Source: Actinomycetes bacterium
GTDB taxonomy: Bacteria; Actinomycetota; Acidimicrobiia; Acidimicrobiales; JAAEMS01
Direction of reading: 5' to 3'
Length of the DNA stretch: 64,000 nucleotides
NCBI GenBank assembly: GCA_024225275.1
Contig: JAAEMS010000099.1
Coordinates: 1-64,000, forward strand
Made by a program: the position numbers and the translations under genes. Under the pieces are notes generated by a model that worked only from the letters and a program-made list of their open reading frames with translations, made no database searches and had not been told where the DNA came from. Positions 56,792 to 64,000 of the stretch are shown here, in pieces (the first letter of the stretch is position 1; the number at the start of each line of letters is the position of its first letter).

Positions 56792-57328
56792 CTAGAAGAC
56801 GCTGAAGCACCAGCTGGTGATGCGGGCCCCGTTGGGCCCGTCGGCGATGGGCCAGTAGCGGGCGGTTACACAGGTTTCGCCGGGGCCGAGCTCCTCGATG
56901 GCCAGCCCGGGGCCGGGTCGGAAGAAGATCTGGCCCTGATTGATGTTCCCGATCGGGATCCGCTGGCGGATCTCGCGGAGGGTGGACTCATCGTCGATAC
57001 CGAGCTGGGCCATGGTGGTTTCGTCGTCGGGGATGACGAAGGTTCGGCCGTTGTTCTCGACCACCAGGCTGCCTACCCAGCCGCTCTCGAGGTCGATGCC
57101 GAAGACATCGGTGGCTGACACACTGCTGGCCCCGTCGACGGGTCGGAGAGTTTGGACGATGGAACCGCCCCTGCTGGCTCCGGAGCCCGCGGTGGACTGG
57201 CGGGAGGCCAATGCGATGGCGCCCACGGCCACGACCAGGGCCCCCAGCAGGATCAGTCGGCGCCGCCACTTCTCGGCGGGGGTGAACAGTTCGACGCCGT
57301 CGAGGGGATCGTTGGAGGTCTTCGCCAC
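56792..57328 (-). CDS. Hypothetical single-pass membrane protein
   Basis: A 178-residue protein: a cytoplasmic N-terminus (LFTPAEKWRRR), one helix (LILLGALVVAVGAIALASR) and an extracytoplasmic domain containing TFVIPDDETTMAQLG and ETCVTARYWP. GTG 57328 is chosen; a CAGACT hexamer ends 6 nt before it on the minus strand. It is divergent from the PASTA kinase and convergent with ligA. Family not recognised. Confidence 0.6.
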   Translation of the reverse strand: MAKTSNDPLDGVELFTPAEKWRRRLILLGALVVAVGAIALASRQSTAGSGASRGGSIVQTLRPVDGASSVSATDVFGIDLESGWVGSLVVENNGRTFVIPDDETTMAQLGIDDESTLREIRQRIPIGNINQGQIFFRPGPGLAIEELGPGETCVTARYWPIADGPNGARITSWCFSVF

Positions 57329-57383
57329 GGCCCAAGTCTGCCCAACATTTCCTCCCCTCCCACGGAGCGACTTCTCTCGCCTG

Positions 57384-57389
57384 TAGTTT
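57384..57389 (+). promoter_or_regulatory. -10-like TAGTTT before the kinase gene
   Basis: TAGTTT ends 6 nt before GTG 57396. A GAGGGG at 57391-57396 would instead serve a GTG at 57402. Both cannot be used if transcription starts at 57396. Confidence 0.4.
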
Positions 57390-57395
57390 CGAGGG

Positions 57396-59336
57396 GTGGC
57401 CGTGAACCGCATGTCGGATCAGATCGGCCGGGTGCTCGGCGGGCGCTACCGGTTACTGGCTCCAGTGGGCCTCGGGGCGTCGGCCATGGTGTTCCTGGCC
57501 GAGGACGTGCAGTTGCACCGTCGCGTCGCGGTCAAACTGCTCCACGAGGGGTTGGCTGACGATGAGAAGTTCCTCAAACGGTTCCGGGCCGAGGCCCGTT
57601 CGTCGGCCCAGCTGAACCATCAGAACATCGTCGTGGTCCACGACTGGGGTGGCGATGGAGCTGACGCCACCCCCTCGTCGCCCTATCTGGTCACTGAGTA
57701 CCTGGGAGGCGGGAGTCTCCGCAGCCTCCTCGACAACACCCGCCTCACGGTGCCGCAGGCCCTCGTAGTGGGGCTTCAGGCGGCGCGGGGGCTGGCCCAC
57801 GCCCACAACCGGGGCTTCGTTCACCGAGACATCAAGCCGGCCAACCTCCTGTTCGGTGACGATGGTCGGCTTCGGGTGGCTGACTTCGGCATCGCCCGGG
57901 CTCTGGCCGAGGCCGCCTGGACCGAGCCCAACGGGGCTGTGGTGGGTACCGCCCGCTACGCCTCGCCCGAGCAGGCGCTGGGTGAACGGGTCGACGGTCG
58001 GGGCGATGTGTACTCCTTGGCTCTCACCCTGGTCGAGGCCCTCACCGGGGCGGTGCCGTTCTCGGCCGATACGACAATTGCCACTCTCATGGCCCGCATC
58101 GACACCGACCTCGAGCCCGACGAGCGGTGGGGAGCCCTGGCCGGCCCGCTGGCTCGGGCCGGGCGGGCCGACCGGGACCAGCGACTCGACTCTGATGGTC
58201 TGGTCACCGCGCTCATGGCGGTGGCCGACGAGGTCGGTCCGGCCGAGCCTCTCGCGCTTGAGGCCACGTCGATGGAGGGTGGGGGAGCGGTACCCGGTGA
58301 AGGTGACGCCACCGTGGCACTCACATCGGTGGGCCCGGTCGTCACCCTCGAAGGGGCCGCCCCGCCCCCCGCCGGAACCGAGCCGGTCCTGGCGCCCCCG
58401 GACCAGGAGTCGATACCGGCCGAGCCTCCTGGGTGGCGCCGGTCGTGGTTGGTCCGTATTGCTGGGGCCGTCGCCGCTATCGCCTTGTTCGCCGGTGGGA
58501 TCTTCCTGGTCACCCAGGTGGCCGACCGATGGCTCACCGGATCCGACTCACCCACGACGGCACCGTCGCTGGTGGGGATCACCCTCGCCGAAGCCCAGGA
58601 GGTAGCGGCCGAGAAGGGCTGGGCCCTCGAGGTGGAGCGGGCTCCATCGGATTCGGTGGCCGAGGGCTCGGTCATGGCCCAATCCCCCCTCGAGGGAGAA
58701 CCCCTCGGACCCGAGGGCGTGATCGACATCACGGTGAGTTCTGGCCTGCCCATTGTCTCGGTGCCGAACGTGCGCAATGTGTCCCTCGACGGAGCCCTGA
58801 CCCGGATCCGAGAAGGGGCGCTTCGGGTGGGTGCGGTCAGCGAGGAGTTCGACGAGTCGATTGGGGCCGGTCGGGTCGTGTCCACCAGCCCCACCGGAGC
58901 GGTTCAACAGGGGACTGACATCGACGTCATGGTGTCGAAGGGTCCGGCCCCCCGCCCGGTCCCCGAGGTTGTGGAGCTCAGCGAAGCCGACGCCGTCGCC
59001 GCCATTGAGCGGATCCAGCTCGTCGCCCTGGTGGTCGCCGAGGCCAGTCGCGAGGTTCCCGAGGGTGTCGCCATCCGCACCGAGCCCGCCCTGGGCACTG
59101 AGGTTGCCCGTGGGTCAACGGTCACTGTGGTCGTGTCGAGTGGTCTGCCCTTCGTGACGGTACCCGACGTGATCGGTGAGCCTGCCGCGGCTGCCGCCGA
59201 CATCCTCGAAGCCGTAGGCCTGGTGGTCACCGACACCGTTGGCCCACCCAACACCGAGGTCCTCTTCACCGACCCCGCCGCCGGCGACACCGTTCGCGAA
59301 GGCACCGGCATCCGCATCATCAGCGCCACTGACTAG
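57396..59336 (+). CDS. pknB: PASTA-domain Ser/Thr protein kinase (PknB type)
   Basis: A 646-residue membrane kinase. Kinase domain (about 13-270): glycine loop VGLGASAMVF, VAVKLL with the catalytic Lys, HRDIKPANLLF, VADFGIAR and APE-equivalent YASPEQAL. A Pro-rich linker leads to one transmembrane helix (AGAVAAIALFAGGIFLV) and four extracellular PASTA repeats, each opening with a V/SLVG or VPxV motif. PASTA domains bind peptidoglycan fragments or lipid II. It is not in the usual cell-division cluster (pbpA-rodA-pstP). Start is 57396 or 57402. Confidence 0.93.
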   Translation: MAVNRMSDQIGRVLGGRYRLLAPVGLGASAMVFLAEDVQLHRRVAVKLLHEGLADDEKFLKRFRAEARSSAQLNHQNIVVVHDWGGDGADATPSSPYLVTEYLGGGSLRSLLDNTRLTVPQALVVGLQAARGLAHAHNRGFVHRDIKPANLLFGDDGRLRVADFGIARALAEAAWTEPNGAVVGTARYASPEQALGERVDGRGDVYSLALTLVEALTGAVPFSADTTIATLMARIDTDLEPDERWGALAGPLARAGRADRDQRLDSDGLVTALMAVADEVGPAEPLALEATSMEGGGAVPGEGDATVALTSVGPVVTLEGAAPPPAGTEPVLAPPDQESIPAEPPGWRRSWLVRIAGAVAAIALFAGGIFLVTQVADRWLTGSDSPTTAPSLVGITLAEAQEVAAEKGWALEVERAPSDSVAEGSVMAQSPLEGEPLGPEGVIDITVSSGLPIVSVPNVRNVSLDGALTRIREGALRVGAVSEEFDESIGAGRVVSTSPTGAVQQGTDIDVMVSKGPAPRPVPEVVELSEADAVAAIERIQLVALVVAEASREVPEGVAIRTEPALGTEVARGSTVTVVVSSGLPFVTVPDVIGEPAAAAADILEAVGLVVTDTVGPPNTEVLFTDPAAGDTVREGTGIRIISATD

Positions 59337-59357
59337 GTCCCGCAGGAGGGAATGGGA

Positions 59358-59768
59358 TCAGAGAACTGTTATTCCGCGGACCCTGCGGGCGACCTCGCGG
59401 GCCAACTCGTCGGGTTCAGCGACTTGGGCGGCCAGCAGTCGGGCCATGTCACCGATGATCTGCACCTTGCCGCCCAGGAACGCCTGCATGATGGCGTCCC
59501 GGTCCTGGGTGACAAAGAGGGTGTGGGCCGTCTCGTAGTCGGTGGTGACGGTCACGTGGGGGCTGTCGAGGTGGCCGTGGTCGACGGCGTAGCGGCCCTC
59601 GGAGGTGTCGATATGGGCTTCGATGACCTCGGTGGTGAACGGCGCCCGTCGGATGACGATGTTCATGCGCATGGCCATCTCGGGCTCGGCGACCCGTTCG
59701 GCGTACTCGTCGCGGATCGCCTTGGCCGCGATCATCCATTCGTCGCTGAGAAAAGGATGGCTGCTCAC
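59358..59768 (-). CDS. SCP2-like sterol-carrier-domain protein
   Basis: A 136-residue SCP2-like domain protein: FLSDEWMIAAKAIRDEYAER, a beta sheet with MAMRMNIVIRRAPF and HVTVTTDYETAHTLFVTQ, then AFLGGKVQIIGDMARLLAAQ. Such domains bind lipids or acyl-CoA. The GTG start has AGGAG just upstream. It is convergent with the kinase gene. Confidence 0.75.
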   Translation of the reverse strand: MSSHPFLSDEWMIAAKAIRDEYAERVAEPEMAMRMNIVIRRAPFTTEVIEAHIDTSEGRYAVDHGHLDSPHVTVTTDYETAHTLFVTQDRDAIMQAFLGGKVQIIGDMARLLAAQVAEPDELAREVARRVRGITVL

Positions 59769-59803
59769 GGCTCCTGACGGTACAGGCCCGCCGCCCGCCC
59801 GCC

Positions 59804-59809
59804 TAGGGT
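59804..59809 (+). promoter_or_regulatory. -10-like TAGGGT before the esterase gene
   Basis: TAGGGT ends 6 nt before the GTG at 59816: a leaderless arrangement. Confidence 0.45.
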
Positions 59810-59815
59810 GGCCCG

Positions 59816-60607
59816 GTGGCTGAACCAACCGACTGCACCCACCGTGCCCTCCTACCCGGCGCCGAGCCCTGGTCAGCGGCGGGCGACAGCACCGGCGTCC
59901 TGTGCCTGCACGGCTTCACCGGGAATCCCTCGTCGATGCGGGGACTGGCCGAAGCCTTCGCCTCCGCCGGCCACACCGTCGAGCTGCCCCGCCTCCCCGG
60001 CCACGGCACGACCATCGAGGACATGCTCACCACGACGTGGGCCGACTGGTCAGCCCACGTCGAGCAGGCCTATCTCGACCTGGCCGCCCGGTGCGACCGG
60101 GTGTTCGTCTCGGGCCTGTCGATGGGCGGCTCGCTGTCGTTGTGGCTGGCCCAGCACCATCGCGAGATCGCCGGCCTGGTGTTGGTGAACCCCGCGTGTC
60201 GTGACTGGCTCGATGCCGAACCACTGATCGGGATGCTCCAGGCGATGGTCGACGACGGAGAGGAACTGGTCGATGGGGTGGGCAACGACATCGCCGACGA
60301 GTCAGTCACCGAATCGGCCTACACCCGAGTCCCCCTGCCCTGCCTGATCAGCCTCCTGGTGGCCTCGGAACGGTTGGACGGCGACCTCGCCAACATCGTG
60401 AGCCCACTACTGCTCATGACCAGCCCCCAGGACCATGTGGTCGAGCCCGAGCAGAGCGATCGGATCGCGGCTGGGGTGTCCGGGCCGGTCGAGCGCCTGT
60501 CGTTGGACCGCAGCTACCACGTGGCCACGCTCGACTTCGACCGCGACCTGATCGAAGCCCGGGCCGTGGCCTTTGTGGCCGACCAGTTGGGCTCAGCCGT
60601 CGTGTAG
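59816..60607 (+). CDS. Alpha/beta hydrolase, carboxylesterase/monoacylglycerol-lipase type
   Basis: A 263-residue esterase. GVLCLHGFTGNPSSM is the oxyanion region. FVSGLSMGGSLSLW holds the nucleophile Ser, MTSPQDHVVEPE the Asp, and RSYHVATLDFD the His. The fold and PRLPGHG loop match the Est30/MGL group. Substrate not predictable. It lies beside the SCP2-like gene, divergent by about 50 nt. Confidence 0.87.
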   Translation: MAEPTDCTHRALLPGAEPWSAAGDSTGVLCLHGFTGNPSSMRGLAEAFASAGHTVELPRLPGHGTTIEDMLTTTWADWSAHVEQAYLDLAARCDRVFVSGLSMGGSLSLWLAQHHREIAGLVLVNPACRDWLDAEPLIGMLQAMVDDGEELVDGVGNDIADESVTESAYTRVPLPCLISLLVASERLDGDLANIVSPLLLMTSPQDHVVEPEQSDRIAAGVSGPVERLSLDRSYHVATLDFDRDLIEARAVAFVADQLGSAVV

Positions 60608-60684
60608 TCGGCCGACCGGGCCAGAAATCCCTTGGCCGAGCCCCCTCCAGCCCGAATCGGCGTGGTCCGATGGTGGCTGGGCCC

Positions 60685-60690
60685 TAGCCT
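60685..60690 (+). promoter_or_regulatory. -10-like TAGCCT before gatC
   Basis: TAGCCT ends 6 nt before the ATG at 60697, the clearest leaderless-type arrangement in the window and the probable start of the gatCAB operon. Confidence 0.5.
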
Positions 60691-60696
60691 GCCGGT

Positions 60697-61017
60697 ATGT
60701 CCGATGAAGCACCATCCGCGGGTCGGATCACCCGCGCCGAGGTCGAGCAGGTGGCCCGATTGGCTCTCCTCGACCTGAGTGATGATCAGATCGAGCGATT
60801 CACCGCTCAGCTGGCCGCAGTCCTCGATCACGCCGCCGACGTCGAGGCCCTCGACCTGAGCGGCGTCGAGCCCACCTTCCATCCGTATCCTCTGGTGAAC
60901 GTGATGCGCTCCGACGAGCTGGGGGCAGTTCTCGACCGCGACGAAGTCCTCGACCAGGCCCCCGCCGCCGAGGACGACCGTTTCCGGGTCCCGCCGGCTC
61001 TGGGGGAGGCCCCGTGA
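60697..61017 (+). CDS. gatC: Asp/Glu-tRNA amidotransferase subunit C
   Basis: A 106-residue GatC that stabilises GatA in the GatCAB complex. [25 protein letters not shown] and DRFRVPPAL at the end are diagnostic. It ends in a GTGA overlap with gatA. Confidence 0.93.
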   Translation: MSDEAPSAGRITRAEVEQVARLALLDLSDDQIERFTAQLAAVLDHAADVEALDLSGVEPTFHPYPLVNVMRSDELGAVLDRDEVLDQAPAAEDDRFRVPPALGEAP

Positions 61018-62480
61018 GCCTCGCCATCGACACGCCCAGCACCGCAGCCGGGATCGCGGCCGCCGTCGCCACCGGGGAACGTTCGGCCCGCGAGGTCGTC
61101 GACGAGCACCTGGCCCGCATCGAGGCCCACGACGGCGAGATCCACGCCTTCAACCTGGTCACTGCCGACCAGGCTCGGGCCGCGGCCGATGACATCGACG
61201 CGAGGATCGCCGCCGGCGAGGACGTTGGTCCGCTGGCCGGCGTGCCGGTCGCCTTGAAGGACAATATGTGCACCCGGGGGGTGGCCACCACCTGTTCATC
61301 GAAGATCCTCGACGGCTGGGAGCCCCCGTACGACGCCACCGTCGTCACCCGACTCCGTCAGGCCGGCGCCATCCTCGTGGGCAAGACCAACCTCGACGAG
61401 TTCGCCATGGGGTCGAGCACCGAGAACTCGGCCTTCGGCCCATCCCGCAACCCCCACGACACCAGCCGGGTGCCGGGCGGTTCCAGTGGTGGGTCCTCAG
61501 CTGCGGTCGCCGCCGGGTTCGCCCCGTTGGCCCTGGGCAGCGACACCGGCGGCTCGATTCGCCAACCGGCCGCCCTGTGTGGCGTGGTCGGGGTCAAGCC
61601 CACCTACGGCGTGGTGTCCCGCTACGGGTTGGTGGCGTTCGCCAGCTCCCTCGACCAGATCGGGCCGTTCAGTCACACCGTGGCCGACGCGGCCCTGACC
61701 CTCGATGTCATCGGCGGCCCCGATCCCCACGACAGCACCTCCATCCCCGAGGACCCGCCCACCCTCACCAGCGTCCTCGACCAGGGGGTCGACGGCTTAC
61801 GCATCGGCATCGTCAGCGAGCTGTGCGGCAACGGTATCGAGGGCATTGCCGAGGACGTGTTGGCCCGCACCCGCGAGGCCGCCACCGCCCTCGAGGCGGC
61901 GGGGGCCACCGTCGGTGAGGTGTCGGTACCGTCCACCATCTACGGCCTGTCGGCCTACTACCTGATCGCCCCGGCTGAGGCGTCCTCCAACCTGGCCCGG
62001 TTCGATGGGGTGCGCTACGGCCTGAGGGTCGACGGCCCCTCCACGGCGGCCATGCAGACCGCCACCCGCACCGCCGGGTTCGGTGACGAGGTGAAGCGCC
62101 GCATCATGCTGGGCACCTACGCCTTGTCGGCCGGGTACTACGACGCCTTCTACGGCAAGGCCCAGAAGGTGCGCACCCTCATCCTCGACGACTTCGAACG
62201 GGCCTATCAGGACTACGACCTGCTCCTGTGCCCGACATCGCCGTCCACCGCCTTCGAATTGGGGGCCAAGACGGCCGACCCGCTCACCATGTATCTCAAC
62301 GACGTCTGCACCATTCCGTCGAACCTGTCGGGCCAGCCGGCCATCTCGGTGCCGTTCGGCGTCGGTGACGACGGCCTGCCTGTCGGGGTTCAGATCCTGG
62401 CCCCCACCCTGGGTGAGCCCGCCATGTTCCGGGTGGCCGCCGCTCTCGAATCCCTGGCCCCGAACGGGGGTGGGGCATGA
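61014..62480 (+). CDS. gatA: Asp/Glu-tRNA amidotransferase subunit A
   Basis: A 488-residue amidase-signature enzyme that frees ammonia from glutamine for Glu-tRNA-Gln (and Asp-tRNA-Asn). The Lys/cis-Ser/Ser triad is visible as K82 (VALKDNMC), S157 (GGSSGGSS) and S181 (TGGSIRQPA). It overlaps gatC (GTGA) and gatB (ATGA), so the three subunits are translated together. Confidence 0.96.
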   Translation: MSLAIDTPSTAAGIAAAVATGERSAREVVDEHLARIEAHDGEIHAFNLVTADQARAAADDIDARIAAGEDVGPLAGVPVALKDNMCTRGVATTCSSKILDGWEPPYDATVVTRLRQAGAILVGKTNLDEFAMGSSTENSAFGPSRNPHDTSRVPGGSSGGSSAAVAAGFAPLALGSDTGGSIRQPAALCGVVGVKPTYGVVSRYGLVAFASSLDQIGPFSHTVADAALTLDVIGGPDPHDSTSIPEDPPTLTSVLDQGVDGLRIGIVSELCGNGIEGIAEDVLARTREAATALEAAGATVGEVSVPSTIYGLSAYYLIAPAEASSNLARFDGVRYGLRVDGPSTAAMQTATRTAGFGDEVKRRIMLGTYALSAGYYDAFYGKAQKVRTLILDDFERAYQDYDLLLCPTSPSTAFELGAKTADPLTMYLNDVCTIPSNLSGQPAISVPFGVGDDGLPVGVQILAPTLGEPAMFRVAAALESLAPNGGGA

Positions 62481-63973
62481 CCACGACAGCTGACCCGAGT
62501 GGGCCAGAGTGGGAGCTCGGTACCAGTATCGACTACTCCAACGACGCCACCGTCGGCGAGTGGGAGACCGTCATCGGGCTCGAGGTCCACGCCGAGCTCG
62601 CCACCCGTACCAAGCTGTTCTCGGGTGCCCCCAACCAGTTCGGCTCCGAGCCCAACACCAATATCGACCCGGTCACCCTCGGGCTGCCGGGCTCGCTGCC
62701 GGTGCTGAACGAGAAAGCCGTTGAGCTGGCCATCCGGATCGGTCTGGCCCTGAACTGTTCGATCGAGCCGTGCGTGTTCGCCCGCAAGAACTACTTCTAC
62801 CCGGACATGCCGAAGGACTTCCAGATCTCCCAGTACGACAAGCCCCTCAATGTCGAGGGCTGGCTCGAGCTGCCCTCGGGCTTTCGGGCCGGCATCGAGA
62901 GGGCCCACGTCGAGGAGGACACCGGCAAGTCCACCCACGTGGGCGGCGACGGCCGCATCAACGACGCCGTCCATTCGCTGGTCGACTACAACCGGGCCGG
63001 TGTGCCCCTGGTCGAAATCGTGGGGCGCCCCGACCTGCGCTCGGCCGACGACGCCCGCGCCTTCGTGACCGAGCTTCGATCGGTTCTGGTGGCCATTGGC
63101 GCCTCTGACGGGCGGATGGAAGAGGGCTCGCTGCGGGTCGACGCCAACGTGTCGGTCCGACCCATGGGTTCCACCGAGCTGCGGACTCGCTGCGAGGTCA
63201 AGAACGTGAACTCGCTGAGGTCGCTGGGCCGGGCCATCGAGTACGAGGCCGCCCGCCACATCGACATGTACAAGGCCGGCGAACGACCTCGACAGGAGAC
63301 CCGTCACTGGGACGAGGACTCCGGCCGCACCACCCCGGGTCGTTCCAAGGAGGACGCCGAGGACTACCGGTACTTTCCCGAGCCCGACCTGGTGCCCCTG
63401 GTTCCCGACCCCACCTGGGTCGAGGAGATCCGGGCGGCTCTGCCTGCGCTCCCGGCCACCCGTCGGGCCACCCTGGCCCAGGCCGCGGGCATGAAGTCCA
63501 CCGACGTGGCCCTGGTCGTCGAGCGCGACCACGATGACATCGCCCTGGCTGCCATCGCCGCGGGGGCCGACGGTGCCCGATGTGTGACGCGGTTGATCAA
63601 TGATCTGCCGCCCGAGACCACTGACCTCGACCCCGACATGCTGGCCAAGCTCCTGAAGATGGAGTCCGATGGCAAGCTCACCGCAACCCAGGTCAAGCAG
63701 GTGCTGGGTGAGCTGGCCGAGAAGGGTGGCGACCCTGAGGCCATCGCCCAGGCGTTGGGCTTCGAAACCATGGAATCCGACGAGCTCGAGTCGGTGGTCG
63801 ATCAGGTCATCGCCGACAACCCCGATGCTTGGGAACGGTTCAGTGAGGGCGACGACGGCGACCGCAAGAAGATGAGCGGCTTCCTCACTGGTCAGGTCAT
63901 GAAAGCCACCCGAGGCCAAGCCGATGGTGGCGCCGTCAGTCGTCTCCTTGCCCAGAAGGTGGGGGGCAGCTAG
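62477..63973 (+). CDS. gatB: Asp/Glu-tRNA amidotransferase subunit B
   Basis: A 498-residue kinase/transferase subunit that phosphorylates the misacylated aminoacyl-tRNA and adds ammonia. [47 protein letters not shown] and [13 protein letters not shown] are diagnostic. The C-terminal YqeY-like helical domain binds tRNA. Its presence implies indirect charging of tRNA-Gln and perhaps tRNA-Asn. It ends 27 nt before the window edge. Confidence 0.96.
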   Translation: MTTTADPSGPEWELGTSIDYSNDATVGEWETVIGLEVHAELATRTKLFSGAPNQFGSEPNTNIDPVTLGLPGSLPVLNEKAVELAIRIGLALNCSIEPCVFARKNYFYPDMPKDFQISQYDKPLNVEGWLELPSGFRAGIERAHVEEDTGKSTHVGGDGRINDAVHSLVDYNRAGVPLVEIVGRPDLRSADDARAFVTELRSVLVAIGASDGRMEEGSLRVDANVSVRPMGSTELRTRCEVKNVNSLRSLGRAIEYEAARHIDMYKAGERPRQETRHWDEDSGRTTPGRSKEDAEDYRYFPEPDLVPLVPDPTWVEEIRAALPALPATRRATLAQAAGMKSTDVALVVERDHDDIALAAIAAGADGARCVTRLINDLPPETTDLDPDMLAKLLKMESDGKLTATQVKQVLGELAEKGGDPEAIAQALGFETMESDELESVVDQVIADNPDAWERFSEGDDGDRKKMSGFLTGQVMKATRGQADGGAVSRLLAQKVGGS

Positions 63974-64000
63974 CGCGTCGCGCCGGCGATGGCCCACTTG

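Noticed and set aside
62390-63997. 535-codon minus-strand frame over gatB
   Set aside because: Shadow of gatB, which has all family motifs on the plus strand.

Overview
The window looks like a chromosomal segment of a high-GC actinobacterium, most likely in or near the class Acidimicrobiia. This is inferred from the dense GC-rich coding, the many GTG starts, the hom-thrC-rho-prfA-prmC-tsaC-glyA-wecA-atp gene order, a polyphosphate kinase 2, and gatCAB. No rRNA, CRISPR array, intact insertion sequence or integrase was seen. One tRNA gene is present.

Layout. 1-4,150 is accessory DNA: the tail of an unknown gene, a SAM methyltransferase, a small orphan ORF, a decayed alpha/beta hydrolase, a protein with two ribbon-helix-helix-like segments and a perfect 24-bp palindrome, and a HigB/HigA-type toxin-antitoxin pair. 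It abuts the 3' end of tRNA-Arg(CCG). 4,359-18,289 is a housekeeping block: argS-lysA, hom-thrC, rho, an unknown gene, prfA-prmC-tsaC, a one-domain cyclic-nucleotide-binding protein, rpiB and glyA. 18,302-33,984 is an envelope-polysaccharide region: a WecA/TagO-like initiating transferase, four GT2 glycosyltransferases, a Wzx-type flippase, a Wzy/O-antigen-ligase-type polymerase, a Wzz-like protein with recent tandem repeats, and an alkaline-phosphatase-superfamily enzyme.

That polysaccharide region is interrupted at 21,470-25,406 by four co-oriented genes: sensor kinase, OmpR-type regulator, a 7TM protein of the kind usually fused to an inactive transglutaminase, and an ATP-grasp ligase of the alpha-L-glutamate-ligase-like family. 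Two direct repeats 11 bp apart sit on the promoter of the 7TM gene, which suggests the regulator controls the last two genes. This is the best candidate for an under-described system.

34,204-42,250 is a full F1Fo ATP synthase operon (atpZ-I-B-E-F-F'-H-A-G-D-C) with two b-type subunits and a free delta subunit. 42,327-57,328 holds mixed genes: ppk2, glpX, hypotheticals, an MFS transporter, an Nfu-type Fe-S scaffold, meaB, mscL, rhomboid, a methyltransferase, cysteine desulfurase, mnmA and ligA. 57,396-63,973 holds a PASTA-domain Ser/Thr kinase, an SCP2-like protein, an esterase and the gatCAB operon.

A recurrent pattern is a -10-like TAnnnT hexamer (or a one-mismatch version) 6-9 nt before the start codon of about a dozen transcription-unit-leading genes, which points to common leaderless transcription. 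All positions and motifs come from reading the sequence; family names are recognition by motif and length, not database results.
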